From: Thalassospira povalilytica
Lineage (GTDB): Bacteria; Pseudomonadota; Alphaproteobacteria; Rhodospirillales; Thalassospiraceae
DNA length: 64,000 nucleotides
NCBI RefSeq assembly: GCF_002844235.1
Contig: NZ_PGTS01000007.1
Span: 1-64,000 of the forward strand
Reading direction: 5' to 3'
Part shown: one piece after another, positions 35,618 through 44,793 of the stretch
Layout of the letters: each line of letters begins with the position of its first letter
Position numbering within the stretch: the stretch's first letter is position 1
Notes under the pieces: generated by a model
Database searches by the model: none
The model's input: only the letters and a program-made list of their open reading frames with translations
What the model was told of the DNA's origin: nothing
Made by a program: the position numbers and the translations under genes

Positions 35618-36664
35618 TTAGTTGGTTGCAATCGCGTCGATGACCTGGCGGTACTGGTCGCGTTTCGCCTTAAGGTAAGCTGCGGCTTCTGCCTGCGGCT
35701 TGTAGTTCGGAATGAAGAAGGATGCCTTCTGCGTTTTCTGGATCTCGCCTTCGGCATAGATTTCCTTCAGCGCATTGTCGATCGTGGCGATCTGTTCTGC
35801 ATCCATGTCCTTGTTGAACAGGAAGAAGAATTCCTTGTCGAAGGTAAAGTCTTTCGACCCGTCAAACGTGACGCTGACATTCGGAGTGGTAAATGCCAGA
35901 AGTTCGTCACGGGTGGTGTCGCCCATGCCTTCCGGATTTGCCTGTTCAATGGTTTCTTCACGTGCGGTCAGCCAGATAAAGCGCATGGCTTTCTGGTCGT
36001 CATTGGCAAGCTGGGTGAACTGTTCGTTGGCCTGAACAGATCCGTTGATCACATCAGCCTGACCATCAAACATCAGCTGGTTTTTATCTGCCTGCGAACC
36101 GGTATTGACCGGAACGATGTTTGCTTCCGATCCCGGATGCATGACCTTGGCCGCATTTTTCATCGCCGAGAAACCGATCTCGGAAACGCCACCGGCCTGA
36201 ATGGCAACGCGAACGCGCTGACCGGCAGCAGCTGCTGCAAACACGTCTTCCATCGACTGCATCGGCGAATTCTTGGCAACCAGATACGCATTGCCCGGAT
36301 TGATCGCGACCGTCGGTCCGACAACGTAGTTTTCAAAGATATCGTCATAACCGCGAACGCCATACAGGTTCGCAAGATAGGACTGATCATGGAAAATCAT
36401 GATCGTGGTGCCGCGCGAATCGCGCTGCAATGCCTTGAATGCCTCGCCCGCGCCAACTGCATCAACCTTCACATTGATGTCGAGTTTCTTGGCAAGCGCT
36501 TCTGCAACAATGGCACTGTTCTGATAGGTGTCACCACCGGTCGATTTCGACCCGATGACAAGGCGAACGTTGCTTGGCAGGTCAGCAGCAGACGCCAGAA
36601 CAGGCGTTGCAACCATGGCGGCAAAGCCGGCAGCGGCGGCGATGGATTTAAAAAGTCCGGTCAT
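35618..36664 (-). CDS. tctC: Tripartite tricarboxylate transporter, binding protein TctC-like
   Basis: A periplasmic binding protein of 348 residues with a signal peptide ending near LASAAD and mature start LPSNVRLVIGSKSTGGDTY. Features of Bug/TctC receptors include the segments PSNVRLVIGS and YVVGPTVAINPGNAY. ATG 36664 has GGGAGGA upstream; the longer reading runs through the promoter. It is the first gene of tctCBA, driven by the promoter at 36812-36840. Ligand: probably the sugar acid processed by the divergent dehydratase operon (inference). Confidence 0.85.
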   Translation of the reverse strand: MTGLFKSIAAAAGFAAMVATPVLASAADLPSNVRLVIGSKSTGGDTYQNSAIVAEALAKKLDINVKVDAVGAGEAFKALQRDSRGTTIMIFHDQSYLANLYGVRGYDDIFENYVVGPTVAINPGNAYLVAKNSPMQSMEDVFAAAAAGQRVRVAIQAGGVSEIGFSAMKNAAKVMHPGSEANIVPVNTGSQADKNQLMFDGQADVINGSVQANEQFTQLANDDQKAMRFIWLTAREETIEQANPEGMGDTTRDELLAFTTPNVSVTFDGSKDFTFDKEFFFLFNKDMDAEQIATIDNALKEIYAEGEIQKTQKASFFIPNYKPQAEAAAYLKAKRDQYRQVIDAIATN

Positions 36665-36791
36665 AAGATTCCTCCCGAATGACGCATTCCTGAATGGTGG
36701 GGATGTCCCCGTGATGCCTTTTGGTGTGGTTCCCATAAGGCGTTGGTGTTGCTTGTTCTTGTTGTTAGTCAGCTTGTAAACTTTCAAGCTT

Positions 36792-36809
36792 TATGTATGC
36801 GCATACATA
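36792..36809. promoter_or_regulatory. Palindromic operator 1 (tctC side)
   Basis: TATGTATGCGCATACATA is a perfect 18-bp palindrome starting 3 bases beyond the -10 box of the leftward tctC promoter, so it covers the predicted transcription start. Its core equals operator 2. The likely ligand is the LacI-family protein at 32203-33207. Confidence 0.8.
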
Positions 36810-36811
36810 TT

Positions 36812-36840
36812 TTGATACATCTTGTTGCAAAGCCTGTCAA
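36812..36840 (-). promoter_or_regulatory. Sigma-70-type promoter of tctCBA
   Basis: On the minus strand, TTGACA (36840-36835) and TATCAA (36817-36812) are separated by 17 bp. The -35 is perfect; the -10 matches four of six. The operator 1 palindrome lies immediately downstream. The leader to the tctC ATG is about 140 bases. Confidence 0.65.
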
Positions 36841-36901
36841 TTGCTGAATCTCTCGGCGGTTTTGCGTAGGATAAATCTACCTTTTTGACATGTAAGTTTG
36901 C

Positions 36902-36931
36902 TTGACATCTTGTTAGTGTATGCGCATACAT
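36902..36931 (+). promoter_or_regulatory. Promoter of the dehydratase operon
   Basis: A perfect TTGACA at 36902-36907 is followed after 17-18 bases by an AT-rich -10-like hexamer (CATACA/ATACAT) that lies inside operator 2. Repressor binding would block the -10. Another TTGACA occurs at 36885-36890 without a good -10. The rest of 36665-37014 contains nothing else I can name. Confidence 0.55.
36917..36930. promoter_or_regulatory. Palindromic operator 2 (dehydratase side)
   Basis: TGTATGCGCATACA is a perfect 14-bp palindrome, identical in core to operator 1 and centred 123 bp from it. It overlaps the spacer and -10 region of the rightward promoter. Two operators at this distance could support DNA looping by a tetrameric LacI-type repressor. 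Confidence 0.8.
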
Positions 36932-37014
36932 AAAGCATCAATCAAAAGTGCAGGTCGTCCTGGTCAAGCCGCTGGCGTTAAGATCAGGGACGATCGCGAG
37001 ACGGGAGGAACGCC

Positions 37015-38760
37015 ATGTCCGACAAAATCAAAAAATCCGCAGAAGATCTTAGAAGTGCGCGCTGGTTTGCGCCCGATGATCTTCGTTCGTTCGGGCATCG
37101 CTCACGCCTGATGCAGATGGGCCTTGATCCCGAAGACTGGACCGGTCGCCCGGTGATCGGCATCCTCAATACCTGGTCTGAAATCAACCCGTGCCATCTG
37201 CATTTCCGTGAACGTGCCGCCGACGTCAAAAAGGGCGTTCATCAGGCCGGTGGTTTCCCGGTTGAGCTGCCGACCATTTCGGTCGACGAATCCTTTACCA
37301 AGCCGACCTCGATGCTCTATCGCAACCTGCTTGCGATGGAGACCGAGGAAATGATTCGCTCCCACCCGCTTGATGGCGTGGTGCTGATGGGCGGCTGCGA
37401 CAAAACCACGCCGGGTCTGGTGATGGGTGCGCTTTCGGCCGGTGTTCCGATGATCTATCTTCCGGCCGGTCCGATGTTGCGTGGCAACTATGCCGGTAAA
37501 ATCCTGGGGTCGGGCTCGGATGCCTGGAAATACTGGGATGAACGCCGTGCCGGTAACATCAGCGACGAAGAATGGGTTGGCGTCGAAGGCGGGATTGCCC
37601 GTTCCTATGGTCATTGCATGACCATGGGCACGGCATCGACCATGACCGCAATTGCCGAGGCCATGGGCCTTTGCCTTCCGGGGGCATCGTCGATACCGGC
37701 ACCGGATGCCGGTCATATCCGTATGTCGACCCAGTGTGGCCGTCGCATCGTTGATATGGTGTGGGAAGATCTGACCCCGAACAAGGTCGTCACCCCGGCA
37801 TCTGTGCGCAACTCGGCCGTGGTTGCGATGGCAACCGGCTGTTCGACCAATGCTGTTGTGCATTTGCTGGCCATGGCGCGTCGCGCCGGAATTAAAATCA
37901 CCCTTGATGATCTTGATGAACTTGGTCGCACAACACCGCTGATCGCCAATATCCGCCCGTCGGGCAAGGGCGACTATCTGATGGAAGATTTCTTCTATGC
38001 CGGTGGTCTGCGCGCCCTGATGGCGCAGCTTGGTGACAAGCTCGATACATCGGTCACCACGGTCACGGGCAAAACCCTTGCCCAGACCCTCGAAGGTGCG
38101 ACGGTTTATAATGATGATGTCATCCGCCCGCTTTCAAATCCGGTCTATCATGAAGGATCGCTTGCGGTTCTGCGCGGCAATCTCTGCCCGGACGGGGCGG
38201 TGATCAAGCCTGCAGCCTGTGATGAACGGTTCCGCAATCATCAGGGTCCGGCACTTGTCTTTGACAGCTATCCGGAAATGAAAAAGGCGGTGGATGACGA
38301 AAATCTCGATATCACGCCCGATCATGTGATGGTGCTGCGCAATGCCGGTCCGCTCGGTGGTCCGGGCTTCCCGGAATGGGGCATGCTTCCGATCCCCAAA
38401 GCCCTGATCAAACAGGGCCACCGTGACATGTTGCGTATTTCGGATGCCCGTATGTCGGGAACCTCGTATGGCGCTTGTGTGCTTCATGTCGCACCGGAAT
38501 CCTATATCGGGGGTCCGCTTGCCCTTCTGAAAACCGGCGATATCGTCAAGCTTGATCTTGATAACCGTCGCCTCGACATGCTGGTCGACGAGGAAGAGCT
38601 TGAACGTCGCCGTGCAGCCTGGCAGACGCCCGAGCCGCGCTATCAGCGTGGATATGGCTGGATGTTTGGCAAACATGTCACCCAGGCCAACGAAGGGTGC
38701 GACTTTGACTTCCTGTCGCCGGAATTTGGCGAAACAGCGGGCGAGCCGGATATTTTCTAG
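37015..38760 (+). CDS. IlvD/Edd-family sugar-acid dehydratase (L-arabonate dehydratase-like)
   Basis: A dehydratase of 581 residues of the iron-sulfur IlvD/Edd family. MGGCDKTTPG (about residue 123) and STMTAIAEAMGLCLPGAS are family motifs; the cluster cysteines are likely in WSEINPCHL, GGCDK and YGHCMT. It resembles L-arabonate dehydratase-type proteins, which are also about 580 residues. It would convert an aldonate to a 2-keto-3-deoxy acid, which the next gene products process to 2-oxoglutarate semialdehyde and 2-oxoglutarate. The exact sugar acid (L-arabonate, D-xylonate, D-fuconate) is uncertain. It is divergent from tctC. Confidence 0.85.
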   Translation: MSDKIKKSAEDLRSARWFAPDDLRSFGHRSRLMQMGLDPEDWTGRPVIGILNTWSEINPCHLHFRERAADVKKGVHQAGGFPVELPTISVDESFTKPTSMLYRNLLAMETEEMIRSHPLDGVVLMGGCDKTTPGLVMGALSAGVPMIYLPAGPMLRGNYAGKILGSGSDAWKYWDERRAGNISDEEWVGVEGGIARSYGHCMTMGTASTMTAIAEAMGLCLPGASSIPAPDAGHIRMSTQCGRRIVDMVWEDLTPNKVVTPASVRNSAVVAMATGCSTNAVVHLLAMARRAGIKITLDDLDELGRTTPLIANIRPSGKGDYLMEDFFYAGGLRALMAQLGDKLDTSVTTVTGKTLAQTLEGATVYNDDVIRPLSNPVYHEGSLAVLRGNLCPDGAVIKPAACDERFRNHQGPALVFDSYPEMKKAVDDENLDITPDHVMVLRNAGPLGGPGFPEWGMLPIPKALIKQGHRDMLRISDARMSGTSYGACVLHVAPESYIGGPLALLKTGDIVKLDLDNRRLDMLVDEEELERRRAAWQTPEPRYQRGYGWMFGKHVTQANEGCDFDFLSPEFGETAGEPDIF

Positions 38761-38852
38761 GCTTGCCGCAAACCATCATCAGAAACAGCAACGGGGCGTG
38801 ATTTGCGCCCTGTTGCAATGACACGAACCAAATCAATCAGGGATATTGACCC

Positions 38853-39764
38853 ATGGCACTTTCCAAAGCCGATCTGCGTGGCGTGCTGTCAGGTATTTCC
38901 GGCATTCTAGTCACCCCTTATGACGAGAATGGCGACATTGCACCGGCCAAGCTGAAACCGATTATCGACCGCGCGCTTGCGGCGGGTGTTCATTTTCCGG
39001 TGGTGAATGGCAATACCGGCGAATTTTACGCGCTGACCACGGCTGAGGCCATCACTATGGCCAAATCGGTCGCCGAAATGCTTGACGGTCGTGCGCCGAT
39101 GCTGGCCGGTATCGGTCGTGGCGTACAGGATGCCTGCGCACTTGCCAAGGCATCCGCCGAAGCCGGGGCCGAAGCATTGATGATCCATCAGCCGCCAGAT
39201 CCCTTTGTCGCCCCGCGTGGTGTTGTTGAATATATCAAACGCATTGCCGATGCATCGGGCGGGCTTCCGATGATGCTGTATCTGCGCAATGATGCGATTG
39301 GCACCAAGGCGATTGCCGATCTTTGTGCCATCGAAGGTGTGGCTGGTGTAAAATGGGCAACCCCGAACCCGATGAAGCTGTCCGAGGCGATCAATGCCTG
39401 TGATCCGGATATTGTCTGGGTCGGTGGTTTGGCTGAAACCTGGGCACCGGCATTCTATGCGGTTGGGGCGCGTGGCTTTACATCGGGGCTGATCAATGTC
39501 TGGCCGGAACGGTCCATGGCAATCCATGCCGCCCTTGAGGCCGGTGACTATGCCAAGGCCCGCGATCTGATCCGCGATATGAGCGCCTTTGAAGAAGTCC
39601 GCGCCGAAGAAATGAACGGTACGAACGTGACCGGTGTCAAAGCGGCCCTTAAGCTTCTTGGCGATGATTGCGGTGCGACCCGCCCGCCGTCGGCCTGGCC
39701 GTTGACCGATAAGCAGCATGACAAGCTGGTTGGCTTCATGCGTCAAAACAATCTTGTGAAATAA
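38853..39764 (+). CDS. DapA-family dehydratase/aldolase (2-keto-3-deoxy acid)
   Basis: A dihydrodipicolinate-synthase-superfamily TIM-barrel of 303 residues. The Schiff-base lysine is in GVAGVKWATPNP (about residue 167), the loop VVNGNTGEFYAL equals the GxTGE motif, and the Tyr of MMLYLRND corresponds to the catalytic tyrosine. In this order it should be the 2-keto-3-deoxy-pentonate (or 5-dehydro-4-deoxyglucarate-type) dehydratase giving 2-oxoglutarate semialdehyde. An aldolase role cannot be excluded. It lies 92 bases after the IlvD-type gene. Confidence 0.8.
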   Translation: MALSKADLRGVLSGISGILVTPYDENGDIAPAKLKPIIDRALAAGVHFPVVNGNTGEFYALTTAEAITMAKSVAEMLDGRAPMLAGIGRGVQDACALAKASAEAGAEALMIHQPPDPFVAPRGVVEYIKRIADASGGLPMMLYLRNDAIGTKAIADLCAIEGVAGVKWATPNPMKLSEAINACDPDIVWVGGLAETWAPAFYAVGARGFTSGLINVWPERSMAIHAALEAGDYAKARDLIRDMSAFEEVRAEEMNGTNVTGVKAALKLLGDDCGATRPPSAWPLTDKQHDKLVGFMRQNNLVK

Positions 39765-39792
39765 GCGGCCCCGCCGCACAGAGGAGACATCC

Positions 39793-41307
39793 ATGTCCTA
39801 TACCCTGACAGGAAAACATCTGATCGCGGGCGACTGGGTCGCCGGAACCGCAACCTTCCAGTCCGAACCGGCCCACGGCCCGGCCAATACTTTCCCGGTC
39901 GGCACCCCCGATCTGGTTGATCAGGCCGCCAAGGCCGCTGAAGAAGCCTTCTGGACGTTTGGCTATTCCACCCGCGAAGACCGCGCCAGGTTCCTCAATA
40001 CCATTGCCGATGAAATTGATGCCCGCGGTGATGAAATCACCGAAATCGGCACCCAGGAAACCGGCCTGCCCGAAGCCCGTCTTCAGGGCGAACGCGGTCG
40101 TACGGTTGGTCAGCTTCGCCTGTTTGCCAGCCACATTCTTGATGGTGCCTATCTGGATCGTCGCTATGACGAAGCATTGCCTGATCGTGCACCGCTGCCG
40201 CGTCCCGACCTGCGTTTGATGCAGCGTCCGATTGGTCCGGTTGCCGTGTTTGGCGCATCGAACTTCCCGCTGGCATTTTCGGTTGCCGGTGGTGATACCG
40301 CATCGGCACTGGCTGCTGGTTGCCCGGTCGTGGTCAAGGGCCATTCAGCCCATCCGGGTACCGGTGAAATCGTTGCCCAGGCCATTGATGCCGCGATCAA
40401 GAAATGCGGTGTCCATCCGGGCGTCTTCAGCCTTATTCAGGGTGGCAAACGTGATGTCGGTCAGTCGCTTGTGCAGCATCCGCTGATCAAGGCGGTCGGC
40501 TTTACCGGATCGCTTGGCGGTGGTCGTGCGCTGTTTGATCTGTGCGCATCGCGCCTGGAACCGATCCCGTTCTTTGGCGAACTGGGTTCGGTCAACCCGA
40601 TGTTCCTGCTGCCCAAGGCTGTTGCCGCACGTGGCGCAGAACTCGGCAAAGGCTGGGCAGGGTCGCTGACCATGGGGGCGGGGCAGTTCTGCACCAATCC
40701 GGGGATTGCGGTTGTAATTGATGGTTCGGATGCCGATGCCTTTGTGAGCGCTGCCAAGGAAGCTCTTTCAGGTGTTGCAGCCCAGACCATGCTGACCGAT
40801 GGGATGGCGGAAACCTATCGTGCCGGGGCAAAGCGCGTTGCCGCAACTGCGGGCGTGAAAGAAGTTCTGACCACGTCATGCGATCTGCGCAATGCGACGC
40901 CGTATCTGTTTGAAACCACCGGTGAAAACTGGCTTTCGAACCATGAACTGGGCGAAGAAGTCTTTGGTCCGCTTGGTCTGGTCGTTCGGGTCAAGGATGT
41001 TGCGGAAATGCGCACCATCGCCAAGGCGCTTGAAGGTCAGCTGACCTGCACGCTGCATCTTGATGCGGGCGATGCTGCCGATGCGCGTTCGCTTCTGCCG
41101 ATCCTTGAACACAAGGCGGGCCGTGTTCTTGCCAACGGGTTCCCGACCGGTGTGGAGGTATCCGATACCATGGTCCATGGCGGGCCATATCCGGCATCGA
41201 CCAACTTTGGCGCGACTTCGGTCGGGACCATGGCGATCCGCCGCTTCCTGCGCCCGGTTTGCTATCAGAACATCCCGACCGACGTGCTGCCGGCTGATAT
41301 CGCGTAA
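39793..41307 (+). CDS. 2-oxoglutarate semialdehyde dehydrogenase-like ALDH
   Basis: An aldehyde dehydrogenase of 504 residues. Cofactor motif is VFGASNFPLAFSVAGGDTAS, active-site Cys is in GAGQFCTNPG (about 299) and the Glu in FFGELGSVNP. The ALDH subtype with GAGQFCTNPG is that of alpha-ketoglutarate semialdehyde dehydrogenases of the oxidative arabinose/xylose/glucarate routes. The final step is NAD(P)+-dependent oxidation to 2-oxoglutarate. It is the only gene of this kind in the window and may serve both the arabonate-type and the xylose loci. Confidence 0.87.
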   Translation: MSYTLTGKHLIAGDWVAGTATFQSEPAHGPANTFPVGTPDLVDQAAKAAEEAFWTFGYSTREDRARFLNTIADEIDARGDEITEIGTQETGLPEARLQGERGRTVGQLRLFASHILDGAYLDRRYDEALPDRAPLPRPDLRLMQRPIGPVAVFGASNFPLAFSVAGGDTASALAAGCPVVVKGHSAHPGTGEIVAQAIDAAIKKCGVHPGVFSLIQGGKRDVGQSLVQHPLIKAVGFTGSLGGGRALFDLCASRLEPIPFFGELGSVNPMFLLPKAVAARGAELGKGWAGSLTMGAGQFCTNPGIAVVIDGSDADAFVSAAKEALSGVAAQTMLTDGMAETYRAGAKRVAATAGVKEVLTTSCDLRNATPYLFETTGENWLSNHELGEEVFGPLGLVVRVKDVAEMRTIAKALEGQLTCTLHLDAGDAADARSLLPILEHKAGRVLANGFPTGVEVSDTMVHGGPYPASTNFGATSVGTMAIRRFLRPVCYQNIPTDVLPADIA

Positions 41308-41371
41308 CCAACTGCTTTTTCCAAGATACCGCCCGGCGCAAAGCCGCCGGACAAACCCACGGAGACAAATA

Positions 41372-42097
41372 ATGAGTGACTATGTCCTGAGCAGTGCGAC
41401 ACGCGACAAGCTCAAGAAAATCAGTACCGCTTCGCTGTGCACGGCACTTTTCAAACGCAACCTGCGCAACCAGTTCATCCAGAATGTTCATCAGGTTGCC
41501 CCCAAAGATGAAAACATGGTCGGGCAGGCCTATACGCTGCGCTATATCCCGGCCCGCGAAGATCGCAACCCGATCGAAGTGTTCCGTGATCCCAAACATC
41601 CGCAGCGCGTGGCTGTCGAAGAATGCCCGCCCGGTCATGTTCTGGTGATGGATAGCCGCAAGGATGCCCGTGCGGCCTCTGCCGGCTCGATCCTTGTGAC
41701 CCGCCTGATGAAGCGCGGTGTCGAAGGCATCGTGACCGATGGCGGTTTCCGTGATGCCGAAGGCATTGGCAAGCTTTCCATTCATTCCTATCACTCGCGC
41801 CCGTCCGCACCGACCAACCTGACCCTGCACGAGGCCTATGACCTTAATGTGCCGATCGGATGTGGTGATGCGCCGGTCTTCCCGGGGGATGTTCTGGTCG
41901 GGGACAAGGATGGCGTTGTTGTCATTCCGGCCCATCTGGCCGATGAACTGGCCGAAGAATGCGCAGGCATGGAAAGCTTCGAGGACTTCGTTCTTGAAGA
42001 AGTCCTTTCGGGCAAGCCGATCATTGGTCTTTATCCGGCAACCAAGGATGAAACCAAGGCCAATTACGAAGAATGGCGCAAGAAGAACGGGCGTTGA
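41372..42097 (+). CDS. RraA-like protein
   Basis: A member of the RraA/HMG aldolase fold of 241 residues. GDAPVFPGDVLVGDKDGVVVIP is the family signature near residue 162, and GIVTDGGFRDAEGI contributes to the metal/substrate site. ATG 41372 has GGAG upstream; the long upstream reading lies in the ALDH gene. Although named after the RNase E inhibitor, RraA homologues in catabolic operons are often 4-hydroxy-4-methyl-2-oxoglutarate-type aldolases or decarboxylases. Here it may act on a keto acid branch. Function not proven. Confidence 0.75.
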   Translation: MSDYVLSSATRDKLKKISTASLCTALFKRNLRNQFIQNVHQVAPKDENMVGQAYTLRYIPAREDRNPIEVFRDPKHPQRVAVEECPPGHVLVMDSRKDARAASAGSILVTRLMKRGVEGIVTDGGFRDAEGIGKLSIHSYHSRPSAPTNLTLHEAYDLNVPIGCGDAPVFPGDVLVGDKDGVVVIPAHLADELAEECAGMESFEDFVLEEVLSGKPIIGLYPATKDETKANYEEWRKKNGR

Positions 42098-42137
42098 TTT
42101 CCGCCCGCTGCGTCACAGACAATGCGTCACAAACGAC

Positions 42138-42165
42138 AAAAGCCGCTCCGATGGGGCGGCTTTTT
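42138..42165. terminator. Bidirectional terminator between RraA and ROK genes
   Basis: GCCGCTCC (42142-42149) pairs with GGGGCGGC (42153-42160), flanked by A-rich and T-rich runs on both sides. It can end both the rightward sugar-acid operon and the leftward ROK gene. Confidence 0.9.
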
Positions 42166-42196
42166 CATTGGTGGCCGGCTTTGCAAGCGGGTGTTG

Positions 42197-43450
42197 CTAG
42201 TTGGCGGTGGTTGCCTGAAACATGTTTTCATCATGACGCAACAGGCTTTGGCCAATCGCCCCTTGAAGGGCAAGGTCCTTGTCCCAGGCCAGATGGGTGA
42301 TTTCGGGGCCACGGCGCAGTTCGGGAACCTGTGCCTGTTCAAGGCCGCGCATCAATTCCGGTTCCATCATGTCATAGGCGCGTGCGCCCGATCCGGTGAT
42401 GAAAATCTGTTTGGGGCCCAAAAGCGCGATTAGATTGGCAATGCCATATCCCAAAACCTTGCCCGCATGGTGGAACAGATCAGCCAGGTCCTGATCCCCG
42501 GCGCGGGCGCGCGCCACCAGATCCATCATCTGTTCTTCGCTTGGATGCAGGCTGTTGGTATCGGGCAGGTCAATCAGGCCGCGGGCATCGCGCAATATGG
42601 CGTAATCCCCGATATAGGCTTCAAGACAGCCGCGCCTGCCACAGTTGCACAGCGGCCCGTCGGGTTGATATTTGGTGTGGCCGAATTCGGCTGCTGTACC
42701 GAAATCGCCATTGTAAACCGACCCGTTCAGAACCAGCCCCATGCCGATGCCATAGCCCAGCATGATCACGGCAAAATCGCCGCCGCGATGCAGATTGGTG
42801 TTCTGGGAAATGGCGGTGGCAATGCAGTTGGCATCGTTTGACATCTGCACAATCCCGCCAAACCGTTCACCCAATGCCTTGGCAAGTGCGATGTTGCGAT
42901 GACGCAGGGCCGGGGACCAGATGATTTCGCCGCTATTACTGTCGCACACCCCCTGAACCGCAAGGCTGATGCCAACCGGTGGTCGGGCTGAAAAATCCTT
43001 ATGCCGGGTGATGAATTCCTCGATCAGCCCGATCAGGGTCGTGACCAGACCATTTTCATCAAGATCGCGGGTATTGATGCTATGTTCCGAACTGCATTCA
43101 ATTTCACCCTTGAAGTTGCCCAGGGCAATTTCGATCAGATTGATGGTGATCTTGACGCCAATCACACAGGCCGCATTGGGCACAAGATCAAGCAACACCT
43201 TGGGGCGGCCGCGTGTTGATCCGCCATTTCCGCCGCCATTGCCGGTCGCGTTTCCGTTCGCCGTTCCCTGACTTTCCTGCACCAGCCCCTGTGCCATCAG
43301 ATCGGCGGTCAGGGATGTTACCGTTGCCGGGCTTAACCCGGTTGCGGTGCCGATATCAATGCGCGCAGCAGGGCCGTGAATGCGCAAATAGCGCAGAATG
43401 GCAATCTGTGACGGCTGGCGTGGGGTTTCGGCTTCTTTACGGCGGCTCAT
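42197..43450 (-). CDS. ROK-family transcriptional regulator (XylR/NagC type)
   Basis: A ROK repressor of about 417 residues. The N-terminal winged helix QPSQIAILRYLRIHG to IDIGTATGLSPATVTSLTADL binds DNA. The C-terminal sugar-kinase-like half carries the zinc motif CNCGRRGCLE and ROK signature residues. The start is uncertain between ATG 43450 and ATG 43465; neither has an ideal ribosome site. The longer 490-residue reading extends through an unconserved stretch. It is the last gene of the leftward xylose-type operon and may control the divergent xylF/SDR promoters at 48102-48344. Confidence 0.85.
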   Translation of the reverse strand: MSRRKEAETPRQPSQIAILRYLRIHGPAARIDIGTATGLSPATVTSLTADLMAQGLVQESQGTANGNATGNGGGNGGSTRGRPKVLLDLVPNAACVIGVKITINLIEIALGNFKGEIECSSEHSINTRDLDENGLVTTLIGLIEEFITRHKDFSARPPVGISLAVQGVCDSNSGEIIWSPALRHRNIALAKALGERFGGIVQMSNDANCIATAISQNTNLHRGGDFAVIMLGYGIGMGLVLNGSVYNGDFGTAAEFGHTKYQPDGPLCNCGRRGCLEAYIGDYAILRDARGLIDLPDTNSLHPSEEQMMDLVARARAGDQDLADLFHHAGKVLGYGIANLIALLGPKQIFITGSGARAYDMMEPELMRGLEQAQVPELRRGPEITHLAWDKDLALQGAIGQSLLRHDENMFQATTAN

Positions 43451-43611
43451 GAAGCGGATCTGCATCCTTTGAAATCGCGGGGCGGGCTTTGTGCGCGCCG
43501 CAGGATCGGGACGGATCAGTGCCCGGTGGCATATCAATACGTCCTGATCCTTGATATGGGCATTTTTTATCCCGTTTTGGCAAGGGGATAGAACGCCCGG
43601 GCGTCTGTTTG

Positions 43612-44793
43612 TTACAGAAGCCCGCGGGCGGCAAGGTTGGTCATCAGGGCGGTAATGCCGAATTGCCACGGATTGATGGCATCGGACCGGTCAACCTGAT
43701 TGATCAGTTTGCCAAGGCTTGGCGTCGAGATGGTCACAAGATCCCCCATCTCGTGGGTGAAGCCCTTGCCAGCACCGCCGCGGTCATCGGTGGGGGCAAA
43801 CATGGTGCCCAAAAACAGCATGAAGCCATCCGGGTACTGGTGATGTTTGCCAATTGCCTGACCGACAAGGCTTTCGGGTGTGCGGCTGATCTGGCTCATC
43901 GAACTGACCGCATCAAGGTGATAGCCATCCGTGCCATCAACCGCCATGGCAAGATCGGCACCCTTGACGGTTTCAAGGGTAAAGTGGTCATCAAACAGGC
44001 GGATGAACGGCCCGATGGCGCAGGACCCGTTATTGTCCTTGGCCTTGCCCAGAAGCAACGCGGACCGGCCTTCGACATCACGCAGATTGACGTCATTGCC
44101 AAGTGTCGCGCCAACGATCTTGCCCTTGGATGTCACGGTCAGAACCACTTCGGGTTCCGGGTTGTTCCAGTTTGAAATCGGATGCAGGCCAACATGGGCC
44201 CCATGGCCCACAGCCGACATCACCGGGGATTTGGTAAAGATTTCCGCATCCGGGCCGATCCCGACTTCAAGATATTGCGACCAGGCACCTTTTTCGATCA
44301 GGACCCGCTTGATCTCGGCGGCCTTGTCTGATCCCGGTTCGATCTGTGACAGGTCATCGCCAATGATGCCGGTGATTTCGGTGCGGATCTGATCGGCCTT
44401 GCTGGCATCCCCGCGTGCCTGTTCCTCGATCACGCGTTCAAGCAGGCTGGCAACAAAGGTCACGCCACTTGCCTTGATCGCCTGAAGATCATTGGGGCTC
44501 AGAAGATGGGCGGTCTTGCCATCGGCACCCGGTCTTGACTGTTCGATGATGTCGCCAAGCGATGCGGCGGTTGGGAAACTTGCCGGGTTTGACAGCCGGG
44601 CCAGAACATCGTCGCGTTCAAGCAACTGGCTGATGGTCGGCGCAAGGCTGCTGATATCACGCAGATTTTCACCATCGACCAGAACCGGGGTCGGGCCGGA
44701 AACCCGCGGGTCCCAGATGCGTCCGATCAGAATGGCACGATTGGCGTCATCGGGCAGGATATCGGTATGGTTTGCCGGAAAGCCTTGGGTCAT
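43612..44793 (-). CDS. FAH-family 2-keto-3-deoxy-pentonate dehydratase-like protein
   Basis: A fumarylacetoacetate-hydrolase-family protein of 393 residues, longer than the hydrolases and close in size to the XylX/KdxD-type dehydratases of the oxidative xylose pathway. The metal-binding region includes [14 protein letters not shown] and [17 protein letters not shown], and [11 protein letters not shown] follows. Its gene overlaps the ATPase gene by four bases, so it is in the importer operon. It would dehydrate 2-keto-3-deoxyxylonate to 2-oxoglutarate semialdehyde. This is well supported by context but not proven. Confidence 0.82.
   Translation of the reverse strand: MTQGFPANHTDILPDDANRAILIGRIWDPRVSGPTPVLVDGENLRDISSLAPTISQLLERDDVLARLSNPASFPTAASLGDIIEQSRPGADGKTAHLLSPNDLQAIKASGVTFVASLLERVIEEQARGDASKADQIRTEITGIIGDDLSQIEPGSDKAAEIKRVLIEKGAWSQYLEVGIGPDAEIFTKSPVMSAVGHGAHVGLHPISNWNNPEPEVVLTVTSKGKIVGATLGNDVNLRDVEGRSALLLGKAKDNNGSCAIGPFIRLFDDHFTLETVKGADLAMAVDGTDGYHLDAVSSMSQISRTPESLVGQAIGKHHQYPDGFMLFLGTMFAPTDDRGGAGKGFTHEMGDLVTISTPSLGKLINQVDRSDAINPWQFGITALMTNLAARGLL

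Noticed and set aside
43451-43669. N-terminal extension of the ROK regulator to 43669
   Set aside because: The extra residues are Pro/Arg-rich, lack family similarity and would fill the whole gap to the FAH gene; the HTH domain starts after ATG 43450.
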